From Sulfitobacter sp043557345 (GTDB taxonomy: Bacteria > Pseudomonadota > Alphaproteobacteria > Rhodobacterales > Rhodobacteraceae): a stretch of 64,000 bases of DNA. The notes under the pieces were generated by a model. It saw only the letters and a program-made list of their open reading frames with translations. It did not search any database and was not told the DNA's origin. This document shows, one piece after another, positions 1 to 8,511 of this stretch. The position numbers were made by a program, and so were the translations under genes. Within the stretch, counting starts at the first letter, position 1. Each line of letters starts with the position of its first letter. The stretch lies in NCBI RefSeq assembly GCF_043557345.1, contig NZ_JBIFFV010000001.1:434001-498000 (forward strand). The letters run 5' to 3'.

Positions 1-753
1 GGCAAGGGGCTGTTCACCCGCGAGATCGAGGCCGCGCTGCTGGACGGCTCCATCGACATCGCGGTGCATTCGATGAAGGACATGCCCACGCTGCAACCCG
101 GGGGGCTGCTGATCGACACCTATCTGCCGCGCGAGGATTTCCGCGACGCTTTCATCTCGCCGCATCTCAAGTCCATCGCCGAGTTGCCCGAAGGCGCGGT
201 CGTCGGCACCTCCAGCCTGCGCCGCCGCGCGCAGGTGAAACTGCGCCGCCCGGATCTGGAAGTTGTCGAGTTCCGCGGCAATCTGCAAACCCGGCTGAAG
301 AAGCTCGACGATGGTGTGGCCGAGGCGACCTTCCTCGCCATGGCCGGGCTGAACCGCTTGCAAATGGACGACGTGCCGCAGGCCGCCGTGCATCCCGACG
401 ACATGCTGCCTGCCATCGCCCAAGGGGCGATTGGGGTGGAGCGCCGTGAGAGCGACAGCCGCGCCGCCGAGATGCTATCGGCGATCCATGACCGCAAGAC
501 CGGCGAACAGCTTGCCGCCGAACGTGCGTTCCTCGCCACGCTCGACGGGTCTTGCGAGACGCCGATCGCTGGTCTGGCCGAACTCAACGGCACTGAGATG
601 CGCCTGCGCGGGCAGGTGTTGCGCCCCGATGGGTCCGATGCGATCGGCGATGACGTGACCTGCGCCATTTCCGACGGCGCCGCGGCGGGCGAGGCGATGG
701 CCCGCAAGCTTCTGTCCGAGGCCGGACCGGGTTTCTTTGACTGGCGCGAATGA
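1..753 (+). CDS. hemC: Hydroxymethylbilane synthase, 3' part (start outside window)
   Basis: Porphobilinogen deaminase of tetrapyrrole synthesis; it polymerises four porphobilinogens into hydroxymethylbilane in the cytoplasm. The reading frame is open from base 1, so the N-terminus lies upstream of the window. Visible family landmarks are AVHSMKDMPT early in the fragment, the substrate-binding stretch GTSSLRRRAQ, FRGNLQTRL, and the dipyrromethane cofactor cysteine in LDGSCETPIAG. The C-terminal domain is complete and ends at TGA 751-753. The last four bases overlap the start of the following LysR gene (ATGA), so the two may be co-transcribed although their functions look unrelated. Confidence 0.96.
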   Translation, partial: GKGLFTREIEAALLDGSIDIAVHSMKDMPTLQPGGLLIDTYLPREDFRDAFISPHLKSIAELPEGAVVGTSSLRRRAQVKLRRPDLEVVEFRGNLQTRLKKLDDGVAEATFLAMAGLNRLQMDDVPQAAVHPDDMLPAIAQGAIGVERRESDSRAAEMLSAIHDRKTGEQLAAERAFLATLDGSCETPIAGLAELNGTEMRLRGQVLRPDGSDAIGDDVTCAISDGAAAGEAMARKLLSEAGPGFFDWRE

Positions 754-1682
754 TCGGCAATCTCTTCACGCTGAAACAGCTTGAAGCGCTGATCTGGGTC
801 GCGGACCTTGGCAGTTTTCGCCGCGCCGCCGCGCATCTGAACACGACACAGCCCAATATCTCGGCCCGGATTTCCGGGCTGGAGGCAACGCTCGGCGTCA
901 CCCTGATGCAGCGCGATGCCGGGTCGATCCGGCTCACCGAAAAGGGCACCGCCCTGCTGACCCAAGCCCGCCGTGTCCTGCGCGAAGCCGAAACACTGGT
1001 CGAGACCGCCGCGCGGCCCGACCTGATCGACGACAGTCTGCGCCTTGGCGTGACCGAAGTGGTCGCCAGCACATGGCTGCGCCCCTTCCTGCGCGCTTTG
1101 GCCGATGCCTATCCCAATCTTACCGTCGAACTTACCGTCGATCTGTCGCGCGATCTGGATCAGGAGCTTGCCGCTCATGCGCTTGACCTGACCCTGCAAA
1201 CCGCACCCTTCTCGACTCCGGCGAGCGGGCAGTTGGACCTTGCGACCTATGACTACATCTGGGTCGCCGCGCCTGAGTTGGCCGCGCAGATCGGCCCCGC
1301 GCCCGACTTTGCCGCCATGCTGCGCCATCCGGTGCTGGGCCATGCGCGCCATACGCAGGCCCATTTCGATCTGATCGGCCATTTCGACGGCACGACCGCG
1401 CCCAAGGCCCGTTTGGTGCCTTCCAGCAGCCTGTCGGCAGCGATGAATATGGTGCTTGACGGCATGGGTGTGGCGGTGATGCCGCGTGTCATGGTGGCAG
1501 CCGCGCTGGCCGACGGGGCGCTGCGCATTTTGCCCGCCGCGTGGCACCCGCGCCCGCTGCAAGTCGCGGCACGTTACCATGCGGATCGCACGCCCGCCTA
1601 TGTCACCCGCGCCGCCGAACTGGCCCGTGACTGCGCCCGGGCTTTCGATGCCGAGGATCGAAAAAACCTTTCACACCCATAG
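750..1682 (+). CDS. LysR family transcriptional regulator
   Basis: A 310-residue LysR-type regulator of usual family length. The N-terminal winged helix-turn-helix is clear (FTLKQLEALIWVADLGSFRRAA, then TTQPNISARISGLEATLG and LTEKGTALL, residues about 7-70). A periplasmic-binding-protein-like effector domain follows from about residue 90. The start ATG overlaps the hemC stop. The gene lies 62 bp upstream of the hydantoinase pair in the same direction, so it may control those genes. That is inference from position only; LysR regulators more often sit divergently from their targets. The effector cannot be read from sequence. Confidence 0.93.
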   Translation: MIGNLFTLKQLEALIWVADLGSFRRAAAHLNTTQPNISARISGLEATLGVTLMQRDAGSIRLTEKGTALLTQARRVLREAETLVETAARPDLIDDSLRLGVTEVVASTWLRPFLRALADAYPNLTVELTVDLSRDLDQELAAHALDLTLQTAPFSTPASGQLDLATYDYIWVAAPELAAQIGPAPDFAAMLRHPVLGHARHTQAHFDLIGHFDGTTAPKARLVPSSSLSAAMNMVLDGMGVAVMPRVMVAAALADGALRILPAAWHPRPLQVAARYHADRTPAYVTRAAELARDCARAFDAEDRKNLSHP

Positions 1683-1744
1683 AATATAATAATTTGCGCC
1701 GATGCTGCGCCCGCCCCTATCCTGTGTCCAAACAGGAGTGAGAC

Positions 1745-3820
1745 ATGGCATCAACCATCCGACTGGGCGTAGACATCGGCGGAACATTTACTGACGTGGT
1801 GCTGGAAAAGGGCGGCGAGAGTTTCTCGACCAAGGTGCTGACGACCTATGCCGCGCCCGAAAATGCGATCATCGACGGGATGCATCAGGTCTGCGCCAAG
1901 GCCGGGATCACGCCTGCCGACCTCACCCAGATCATCCACGGCACCACGCTGGCCACCAATGCGCTGATCGAGCGGCGCGGCGCCAAGACCGCGCTGATCA
2001 CCACCCAAGGCTTCCGCGACGTGATCGAAATGCGGACCGAAAGCCGGTTCGAGCAGTATGATCTGAACCTCAACCTTCCCGAACCGCTGCTGCCGCGCCA
2101 GATGCGCTACACGGTGGAGGAGCGCGTCGATGCCACCGGCGCCGTGCTGCTGCCGCTCGACCGGGCCGAGGTCGAGGCGTTGGCCGGCCGGATCGCCGAA
2201 GCGGGCTATGACAGTGTCGCTGTGGGGCTTATCCACTCCTACCTGAACGACGCACACGAGCGGATGATCCGCGAGGTTTTGGAAGAGCGCCTGCCCGGCG
2301 TCATGGTCTCGATCTCCTCCGAGGTCTCGCCGCAGATGCGCGAATACGAGCGCTTCAACACCGTGGTCGCCAATGCCTATATCAAGCCGCTGATGAAGAG
2401 CTACCTCGGGCGGCTCGAAGGGCGGCTGCAAGACGAAGGCGTCTCCTGCAACATCTTCCTGATGCATTCGGGCGGTGGCATCATCTCGATCGAAAGCGCC
2501 GCCGAATTCCCGGTGCGGCTGGTGGAATCCGGCCCCGCGGGCGGGGCGGTCTTCGCCGCCAATATCGCCGCGCGCTACGGTCTCGACAAGGTGCTGAGCT
2601 TCGACATGGGCGGCACCACGGCCAAGATCTGCCTGATCAAGAACCAGACCCCCAAAACCAGCCGGGTTTTCGAGGTGGCGCGGACCTATCGCTTCAAGAA
2701 AGGCTCCGGCATGCCGATCTCGATCCCGGTGATCGACATGGTGGAGATCGGCGCGGGCGGCGGCAGCCTCGCCCATGTGGACGCAATGCGGCAGATCCGC
2801 GTGGGGCCGGAAAGCGCGGGCTCCGAGCCCGGCCCGGCCTGTTATGGCCGCGGCGGAGAGAAGCCCGCGGTGACCGATGCCGATCTGGTGCTGGGCAAAC
2901 TCGACCCCGAGAATTTCGCCGGCGGCTCGATCCGGCTCGAGACCGGTAATTCAGAGACTGCATTGAGCCAAGTCATCGGGCAGGAACTGGACATGGACGC
3001 CGCCACCGCCGCCTTCGGTCTGGCCGAGGTGGTGGACGAGAACATGGCCAATGCCGCCCGCGTCCATGCGGTGGAGAACGGCGAAGACCTCAGCGACTAC
3101 ACGATGATCGCCTTCGGCGGCGCGGCCCCGCTGCATGCCGGGCGACTGTGCGAAAAGCTCGGCGTTGAGCGCCTGCTGGTGCCACCCGGCGCCGGTGTCG
3201 GTTCGGCCATCGGTTTCCTGCGCGCACCCTTCAGCTTCGAGGCCAACCGCTCGGTCTATATGAAACTATCGGATTTCGAGGCGGGCCGGATCAAGACACT
3301 GCTGGCCGAACTGCGCGACGAGGCCACCGGCTTTGTCCGCAACTGCGACGCCGGGGCCGAGATTCTGTCGGAATACAAGGTCTACATGCGCTACAGCGGG
3401 CAGGGCTGGGAGATCCCCATCGTGCTGGACGAGGCCGATGCCCTGACCCCCGATGCTGCGCGTTTCGAAGCGTTGTTCGAGGCAGATTACACCAAGCTTT
3501 TCGGCCGCACGGTCGAAGGCTTGGACATCGAGATCACGGTCTGGTCGGTCAACGCCACCACCCCGCCGGAAAAAGTCGCACGGGTCGCGGAAGAGAGACC
3601 GGGGAACGCGGCGGATGTGGCTCTAACCCGGCGCATTTTCGACCCTGCGCTGGCCGAATACCGCGAGGCCGACGTGGTGCTGCGCGGGCAGATGGCCCCC
3701 GGGCAGACCGCCCAAGGCCCCGCCGCGATCACCGAGGATGAGACGACGATCATCCTGCCCGCCTCGCGCCGGGCGATCTGCCAGCCCGACGGCTGCATCG
3801 ACATCACCGTGAAAGGGTAA
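1745..3820 (+). CDS. hyuA: Hydantoinase/oxoprolinase family protein, subunit A
   Basis: A 691-residue HyuA-type protein, the ATP-dependent half of N-methylhydantoinase, oxoprolinase or acetone-carboxylase-like complexes. The N-terminus carries the actin-fold phosphate loop LGVDIGGTFTDVVL (residues 6-19) and HGTTLATNALIERRG. The second ATPase signature is LSFDMGGTTAKICL near residue 285, and the C-terminal core is of HyuA type. The start follows a good ribosome site (CAGGAGTGAGAC). It is followed four bases later by the B subunit. ATP-driven opening or carboxylation of a cyclic amide, imide or ketone is expected from the family, but the substrate is unknown and the LysR gene upstream does not reveal it. 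Confidence 0.92.
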   Translation: MASTIRLGVDIGGTFTDVVLEKGGESFSTKVLTTYAAPENAIIDGMHQVCAKAGITPADLTQIIHGTTLATNALIERRGAKTALITTQGFRDVIEMRTESRFEQYDLNLNLPEPLLPRQMRYTVEERVDATGAVLLPLDRAEVEALAGRIAEAGYDSVAVGLIHSYLNDAHERMIREVLEERLPGVMVSISSEVSPQMREYERFNTVVANAYIKPLMKSYLGRLEGRLQDEGVSCNIFLMHSGGGIISIESAAEFPVRLVESGPAGGAVFAANIAARYGLDKVLSFDMGGTTAKICLIKNQTPKTSRVFEVARTYRFKKGSGMPISIPVIDMVEIGAGGGSLAHVDAMRQIRVGPESAGSEPGPACYGRGGEKPAVTDADLVLGKLDPENFAGGSIRLETGNSETALSQVIGQELDMDAATAAFGLAEVVDENMANAARVHAVENGEDLSDYTMIAFGGAAPLHAGRLCEKLGVERLLVPPGAGVGSAIGFLRAPFSFEANRSVYMKLSDFEAGRIKTLLAELRDEATGFVRNCDAGAEILSEYKVYMRYSGQGWEIPIVLDEADALTPDAARFEALFEADYTKLFGRTVEGLDIEITVWSVNATTPPEKVARVAEERPGNAADVALTRRIFDPALAEYREADVVLRGQMAPGQTAQGPAAITEDETTIILPASRRAICQPDGCIDITVKG

Positions 3821-3824
3821 GCCC

Positions 3825-5534
3825 ATGGCACAGACACATTCCAACGTCGCCTATCAGGTCATGTGGAACCGCCTGATCTCGGTGGTCGAGGAACAGGCGC
3901 AGGCACTTGTGCGCACCGCCTTCTCGACCTCGGTGCGCGAAGCGGGCGACCTCTCGGCCGGGGTCTATGACACCGATGGCCGGATGCTGGCGCAGGCGGT
4001 GACCGGCACCCCGGGCCACGTCAACGCCATGGCCGACGCGGTGGCGCATTTCATCCGGCGCATCGGGCGGCAGAACATCCTTCAGGGCGACGTCTATATC
4101 ACCAACGACCCTTGGGAGGGCACGGGCCACCTGCATGACATCACCATGGTCACGCCCTCCTTCCACCGCGGCAAGATTGTCGGGTTCTTTGCCTGTACCG
4201 CGCATATCGTCGACATCGGCGGGCGCGGGTTCGGTGCGGATGCGGCGAGTGTTTACGAGGAAGGGCTTTACCTGCCGATCATGAAGTTCGCCGATGCGGG
4301 CAAGGTCGACGAGACGCTGGTGCGGATCATTCGCGGCAACGTGCGCGAGCCAGACCAGCTCATCGGTGACATCTACGCGCTGACCACCTGTAACGAGATC
4401 GGGCACCGACGCCTGATTGACATGATGGAGGAATTCGCCCTCGACGATCTCACCGGCATCGCCGGTTTCATCCTCGATAATTCGCGCCGAGCCACCTTGG
4501 AACGGATCGCAGCACTGCCCCGCCAGCAGGCGACGGGCGAGATGACCATCGACGGGTTCGACACGCCGATCACGCTGAAGGTCACGGTAAGCATTGCCGA
4601 GGATCACATCCTCTCGGACTTCGCGGGCACATCCGGGATCGACAAGAAGGGTATCAACTGCCCGCTGGTCTATACCAAGGCCTATGCCTGCTACGCGCTG
4701 AAATGCGCCATCGCGCCGGAAATCCCGAACAACGCCGCTTCGCTGGAGCCATTCCGCATCACCGCGCCCGAGGACACGATCGTCAACGCGGTGCACCCCG
4801 CGCCCGTGGCGCTGAGGCATATCGTGGGGCATTTCGTGCCGGATACGGTCTACGCAGCCTTGGATCAGATCCTGCCGAACCTCGTCCCGGCCGAGGGCGC
4901 GGGCTGTCTGTGTAACTTTCAGGTCAGCCTGCGGCCCCGCACCGATGCCAAACCGCCTGCGGGTGCGCGCCGGGCCGAGGTGCTGACCTTCAACTCCGGC
5001 GGTTCCGGCGCGCGGCCCGAACACGACGGGCTCAATGCCACCGCCTTCCCCTCGGGCGTGATGACCATGCCAGTGGAGGCCACGGAACACGCAGGCCCCG
5101 TGGTGATCTGGCGCAAGGAGTTGCGCCCCGACAGCGGCGGCGCGGGCCGCCAGCGCGGCGGGCTGGGGCAATACATGGTCGTCGGCGCCCGCGAGGGGCA
5201 TGAGTTCGACATGCAGGCGATGTTCGACCGCGTCGATCACCCCGCGCGCGGGCGGCAGGGGGGCAAGCCCGGTGCCCCCACCACCATCGCCCGCGACGAC
5301 GGCACGCCGATGCGCGGCAAGGGCAAGCAGTTCGTGCCGCAAGGCGCCAAGGTGATGATGGCCTTCCCGGGCGGTGCCGGCTACGGCCCCGCCGAGGAAC
5401 GCCCCAAGGCGCAGGTCAAACGCGACCTGCTGCGCGGCTACATCAGCGCCGAGGTGGCGGCGGCGGATTATGGGCTGAGCGCCGAGGAGATCGCCGAGGT
5501 GCAAGAGGCCATCCGCAAAGGTGCCGAACTTTGA
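3825..5534 (+). CDS. hyuB: Hydantoinase B/oxoprolinase family protein, subunit B
   Basis: A 569-residue HyuB-type subunit, partner of the preceding HyuA. Typical blocks are visible: WNRLISVVEEQAQALVRTAFS at the N-terminus, then GDVYITNDPWEGTGHLHDIT near residues 87-106 (N-D-P and H-D metal-type residues), FACTAHIVDIGGRGFG, and the glycine-rich C-terminal GGAGRQRGGLGQYMV. Start ATG 3825 has AAGGG upstream, inside the end of hyuA. The two genes are four bases apart and must be translated from one message. The complex probably hydrolyses a cyclic amide at ATP cost; the actual substrate remains open. Confidence 0.92.
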   Translation: MAQTHSNVAYQVMWNRLISVVEEQAQALVRTAFSTSVREAGDLSAGVYDTDGRMLAQAVTGTPGHVNAMADAVAHFIRRIGRQNILQGDVYITNDPWEGTGHLHDITMVTPSFHRGKIVGFFACTAHIVDIGGRGFGADAASVYEEGLYLPIMKFADAGKVDETLVRIIRGNVREPDQLIGDIYALTTCNEIGHRRLIDMMEEFALDDLTGIAGFILDNSRRATLERIAALPRQQATGEMTIDGFDTPITLKVTVSIAEDHILSDFAGTSGIDKKGINCPLVYTKAYACYALKCAIAPEIPNNAASLEPFRITAPEDTIVNAVHPAPVALRHIVGHFVPDTVYAALDQILPNLVPAEGAGCLCNFQVSLRPRTDAKPPAGARRAEVLTFNSGGSGARPEHDGLNATAFPSGVMTMPVEATEHAGPVVIWRKELRPDSGGAGRQRGGLGQYMVVGAREGHEFDMQAMFDRVDHPARGRQGGKPGAPTTIARDDGTPMRGKGKQFVPQGAKVMMAFPGGAGYGPAEERPKAQVKRDLLRGYISAEVAAADYGLSAEEIAEVQEAIRKGAEL

Positions 5535-5560
5535 AAGAGTGGCCGTTCAAGGGCTTATAA
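5531..5560 (+). promoter_or_regulatory. Putative sigma-70 promoter for the FAH-family gene
   Basis: TTGAAA at 5531-5536 and TTATAA at 5555-5560 are separated by 18 bp (17 bp if CTTATA is taken). This overlaps the hyuB stop codon. It predicts transcription starting near 5567 and a leader of about 65 nt containing the hairpin at 5591-5630. Called from consensus only. Confidence 0.5.
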
Positions 5561-5590
5561 AGGCGCGGGGTCATTGACTGTTACAAAGCG

Positions 5591-5630
5591 CGGGTGTTCC
5601 TTGGCGGCATTACGCCAAAAGGAACACCCG
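5591..5630 (+). promoter_or_regulatory. Leader hairpin that buries the ribosome site of the FAH-family gene
   Basis: Left arm CGGGTGTTCCTTGGCG (5591-5606), loop GCATTA and right arm CGCC-AAAA-GGAACACCCG (5613-5630) make a 16-bp stem with a two-A bulge. The only Shine-Dalgarno-like sequence for the ATG at 5633 (AAGGA, 5619-5623) lies in the right arm, and the stem ends two bases before the start codon. This could be translational control, an RNA thermometer or a ligand-sensing leader. No T-run follows, so it does not look like a terminator. Confidence 0.6.
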
Positions 5631-5632
5631 TG

Positions 5633-6322
5633 ATGTATGTGATTGACCCCCCCAAGCAAAGCAGCCTTGCCGTTCAAGGCACCAGCGACCGTTTTCCGGT
5701 GCGCCGTGTCTTTTGCGTGGGCCGCAACTATGAGGCGCATGTGCTTGAGATGGGCAATGATATGCGCGACCCGCCGTTCTTTTTCACCAAGCCCGCCGAT
5801 GCCACGCTGGATACGCCCTGCACCGTGCCCTATCCGCCGCTGACGGAGGATTTCCACTTCGAGGCAGAGCTTGTCATCGCCATCGGCAAGGGGGGGGCGA
5901 ATATCGCGGAAGCGGATGTGATGGATCATATCTGGGGGGCCTCTGTGGGCATTGATTTCACCCGCCGCGATCTTCAGGCGCAGGCCAAGAAGATGGGCCG
6001 CCCGTGGGACTGGTCCAAAGCCTTTGACAACTCCGCGCCCATCGCGCCGATCCTGCCCATCGCCGATGTCCCTTCGGTCGAGAAGGGCCGCCTTTGGCTC
6101 GCGGTGAACGGCGAGATGAAGCAGGAGGCCGATCTGTCGCAGATGATCTGGTCGGTGCGGGAGCATACCGCCACCCTGTCGCAGGCCGTGACCTTGGCAC
6201 CGGGTGACATCATCATGACCGGCACGCCCGCCGGTGTCGCGGCGGTAAAGCCCGGCGACGTGATCACCGGGGGGGTCGACGGCATCTCCGAATTCGAGGT
6301 CACCGTCGGCCCCCGCGCCTAA
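5633..6322 (+). CDS. Fumarylacetoacetate hydrolase family protein (fumarylpyruvate-hydrolase-like)
   Basis: A 229-residue FAH-fold hydrolase. The core begins with FPVRRVFCVGRNYEAH (about 22-37) and FFFTKPADAT. Metal-binding acids appear in FHFEAELVIAIG (about 74-85) and VGIDFTRRDLQ. The C-terminal block is LAPGDIIMTGTPAGV. The family cleaves carbon-carbon bonds of acyl-pyruvates such as fumarylpyruvate in aromatic-ring degradation. ATG 5633 is preferred over the in-frame GTG at 5594 because related proteins start at this point and the GTG lies inside the hairpin with no ribosome site. It has its own likely promoter, so it need not be part of the hyuAB unit. Confidence 0.88.
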   Translation: MYVIDPPKQSSLAVQGTSDRFPVRRVFCVGRNYEAHVLEMGNDMRDPPFFFTKPADATLDTPCTVPYPPLTEDFHFEAELVIAIGKGGANIAEADVMDHIWGASVGIDFTRRDLQAQAKKMGRPWDWSKAFDNSAPIAPILPIADVPSVEKGRLWLAVNGEMKQEADLSQMIWSVREHTATLSQAVTLAPGDIIMTGTPAGVAAVKPGDVITGGVDGISEFEVTVGPRA

Positions 6323-6337
6323 GGCGCGTCGCCCGGT

Positions 6338-7705
6338 CTAGGCCCCGGCCAGCGTGCGTTCCGCCCGCGCGCGGGCTTGGGCCGCCAGATCGGGCAGGCC
6401 GGTCTTTTCATAGACCTCGCCCAGCATCAGATTCAGCGGCACGCCATCGGGGTCATAGGTGCGACGCATCTCAAGCACCTGCTGCGCGGCCGAGGCGCGG
6501 CCATCGCGCACCAGCGCGTCGAGGTGGATCTGCTCGAACAGGTCACGCTGCGCATGGCTGCCTCCGCATTCGGCCATGCGGGGCAGGGCCATGCCAAGCT
6601 CGCGGATCGCCGTAGTCCACTCCCCCTTGGCGTGGGCGGCGATACCCCGGGCGGCGGGCAGCGCGACCTCGGCCCATGCGGCGTGGTCATGGGCGGTGGA
6701 CTCGGTCGCGCGGGTTTCGATCGCGGTAAGCATACCTGCCGCCTCGGGCCGCCCGGTGCGGCAAAGGGCGTAGAGGTATTGAAGCGTGAGGAAGGGGCTC
6801 ACCGTATCCGCCCCGCGCGCCGCCACATGCTCGGCCACATCGCCCCACCGGTCGCCCACATCGACGCCTGCGAATTCCATCCGCGCCAATAGGGACACCG
6901 CGCCGACTTGGTCTTGGGAATAGTCTTTCTCCAGCCCCCAAATATGCTGATCATAGGCAGCGCGCACATCGTCGTGACGGCCCTGCGACAGGTAGAACAG
7001 CGCCAGATGCCACCAATTGTGGCTTCGCATGAAGGAGTTCAGATCGCACCACGTCTCGGCCACGCTCTCCATGAAACGCGCGCCTTCGGCCACGCGGCCT
7101 TGGGTCAGCATCACATGGGCCAGCGCATGATGCGCCCAAGGCTCATCATGGCGCAATTCCATCGCCCGGCGGGCGGCAGCCTCGGCCCGGTCGAGCAGGT
7201 GGCATTGCTCATAGCCAAAGGCGATCATGCCGTGGGTATAGGCGATGTCTTCGGCCTCGGGCAGAGATTTCAACGCCATGCGCAACATGCCTGCGGCATC
7301 ACCGGTGTTGAACAGGTGGTATTGCGCCAGTTTCAGCATCGCCAGATCGCGCGGCCATTGGTCGGTGATGGCGTCGCAGGCGGCGACGAGGGCAGGCACA
7401 TCGCCGTCGATCCAAAGACCAACGGCGCGGATTACTTCTTGTTCGCGGGCATTCGCGCCGGGGGCCGCCTTGGCGCGGTCCAGATAGGGGCGGGCTTTCT
7501 CAGGGGCGATGGGGTGTTCGAGGAACATCCACAAAAGGGCAGCATAGGCATTGATCAGCGGGCCGTCGGGGTCGGCATCGGCGGCGGCGATCACGCCCGC
7601 GGCCTTGGGCTGGTAGGACAGGAAGCCGTGGATGAAGTCATTGATCGCCTGCAAGGTGTCCGGGCGGTCGGTAGAGGTTTCCAATCCATAAAGGTCTTGT
7701 GTCAT
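6338..7705 (-). CDS. Tetratricopeptide-repeat protein, TTC38-like
   Basis: A 455-residue soluble protein built of helical TPR-type repeats, for example YTHGMIAFGYEQCHLLDRAE near residues 155-175 and WAHHALAHVMLTQGRVAEGA. The long match over the whole length to the TTC38 type, including MRSHNWWHLALFYLSQGRHD in the centre, is my recognition and was not tested by search. No signal peptide or membrane segment is seen. Function in bacteria is not established. Its start overlaps the stop of the alpha/beta hydrolase upstream (ATGA at 7702-7705), so it is translationally coupled to that gene. It converges with the FAH gene, 15 bp away, with no clear terminator between them. Confidence 0.8.
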   Translation of the reverse strand: MTQDLYGLETSTDRPDTLQAINDFIHGFLSYQPKAAGVIAAADADPDGPLINAYAALLWMFLEHPIAPEKARPYLDRAKAAPGANAREQEVIRAVGLWIDGDVPALVAACDAITDQWPRDLAMLKLAQYHLFNTGDAAGMLRMALKSLPEAEDIAYTHGMIAFGYEQCHLLDRAEAAARRAMELRHDEPWAHHALAHVMLTQGRVAEGARFMESVAETWCDLNSFMRSHNWWHLALFYLSQGRHDDVRAAYDQHIWGLEKDYSQDQVGAVSLLARMEFAGVDVGDRWGDVAEHVAARGADTVSPFLTLQYLYALCRTGRPEAAGMLTAIETRATESTAHDHAAWAEVALPAARGIAAHAKGEWTTAIRELGMALPRMAECGGSHAQRDLFEQIHLDALVRDGRASAAQQVLEMRRTYDPDGVPLNLMLGEVYEKTGLPDLAAQARARAERTLAGA

Positions 7706-8511
7706 CTCGGGTCTCCGGCGGTGTCATGGAACTGGTGCAGGTGTTGGGCGACGGCGGGGGCTGCGTCCCAATGGATCGAATGCCCTGCATCGGGCAGGGT
7801 GGTCTGCGTCACATCGGGGATTTCTGCAAAAGCCGCCTCGGCGGCGGCGCGGGGGATCAGCAGGTCTTCGGCCCCGTGGAGCACTTGGGTTTGGCAGGTC
7901 AGGTCCGAGGGCCGTACCGCCGGGCGGAAACCGCGCAAGGCTTCGAGTTGATGGGCCATGGCATCCGCACTCTGCGCATGGGGATAGGCCAGTGCGGCGG
8001 CGAGGGCGGCCTCGGTATTGTTGGGGTCAGTGAAGAAACCGGGGGCGAAAATCCAAGGGTAGAGCGCGCGCAGCCAAAGCTGCTCCCCTTCCGGCGCGCG
8101 GCGCACGGCGAGCAACGCGTCGAAGACTGCCATGGTACGCGGCGCGCGAACTGGGGCAGAGGCGAGGATGCTGAGCGCTTGGATGCGCTCGGGCGCGAGG
8201 CCAAAAAGCTCAATTGCCATCAGCCCGCCCATGGAATGGCAGACGACATGAAAGGTCTCATGCCCCAGATGATCCATCAGCGCCAGCGCATCCCGCGCCA
8301 TCTGCGCGACAGAGGTTTCGGCATCCCAAGGGGTCGTGCGCCCGGTGCTGCGGTTGTCGGGCCGGATCAGGGTGAAGCGATCGGAAAGCAAAGGGGCCAG
8401 TGCGCCCCAACTCGCGCTGTCGCTCAGCATCCCGGCCAGCATCAAAAGCGGCGGGCCACGCCCGTCGACCTCGTAATGAAGTGAGATATCGGAGAGGGGC
8501 AGATCAGGCAT
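7702..8511 (-). CDS. Alpha/beta hydrolase
   Basis: A 269-residue alpha/beta-fold hydrolase. The full catalytic triad can be placed: nucleophile Ser93 in the elbow CHSMGG, acid Asp216 in HGAEDLLIP and His244 in PDAGHSIHW. The oxyanion region is LLMLAGMLSDSASW, and a lid domain fills about residues 125-200. Related proteins include esterases, lactonases and 3-oxoadipate enol-lactonase-like enzymes; the substrate cannot be chosen. It lies between a P1 peptidase (8-bp overlap) and a TPR protein (4-bp overlap), so the three form one operon. Confidence 0.9.
   Translation of the reverse strand: MPDLPLSDISLHYEVDGRGPPLLMLAGMLSDSASWGALAPLLSDRFTLIRPDNRSTGRTTPWDAETSVAQMARDALALMDHLGHETFHVVCHSMGGLMAIELFGLAPERIQALSILASAPVRAPRTMAVFDALLAVRRAPEGEQLWLRALYPWIFAPGFFTDPNNTEAALAAALAYPHAQSADAMAHQLEALRGFRPAVRPSDLTCQTQVLHGAEDLLIPRAAAEAAFAEIPDVTQTTLPDAGHSIHWDAAPAVAQHLHQFHDTAGDPR

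Noticed and set aside
3804..5504. 566-codon open frame opposite hyuB
   Set aside because: Antisense shadow of a clearly conserved gene in high-G+C DNA; His/Arg/Gly-rich translation without domains.
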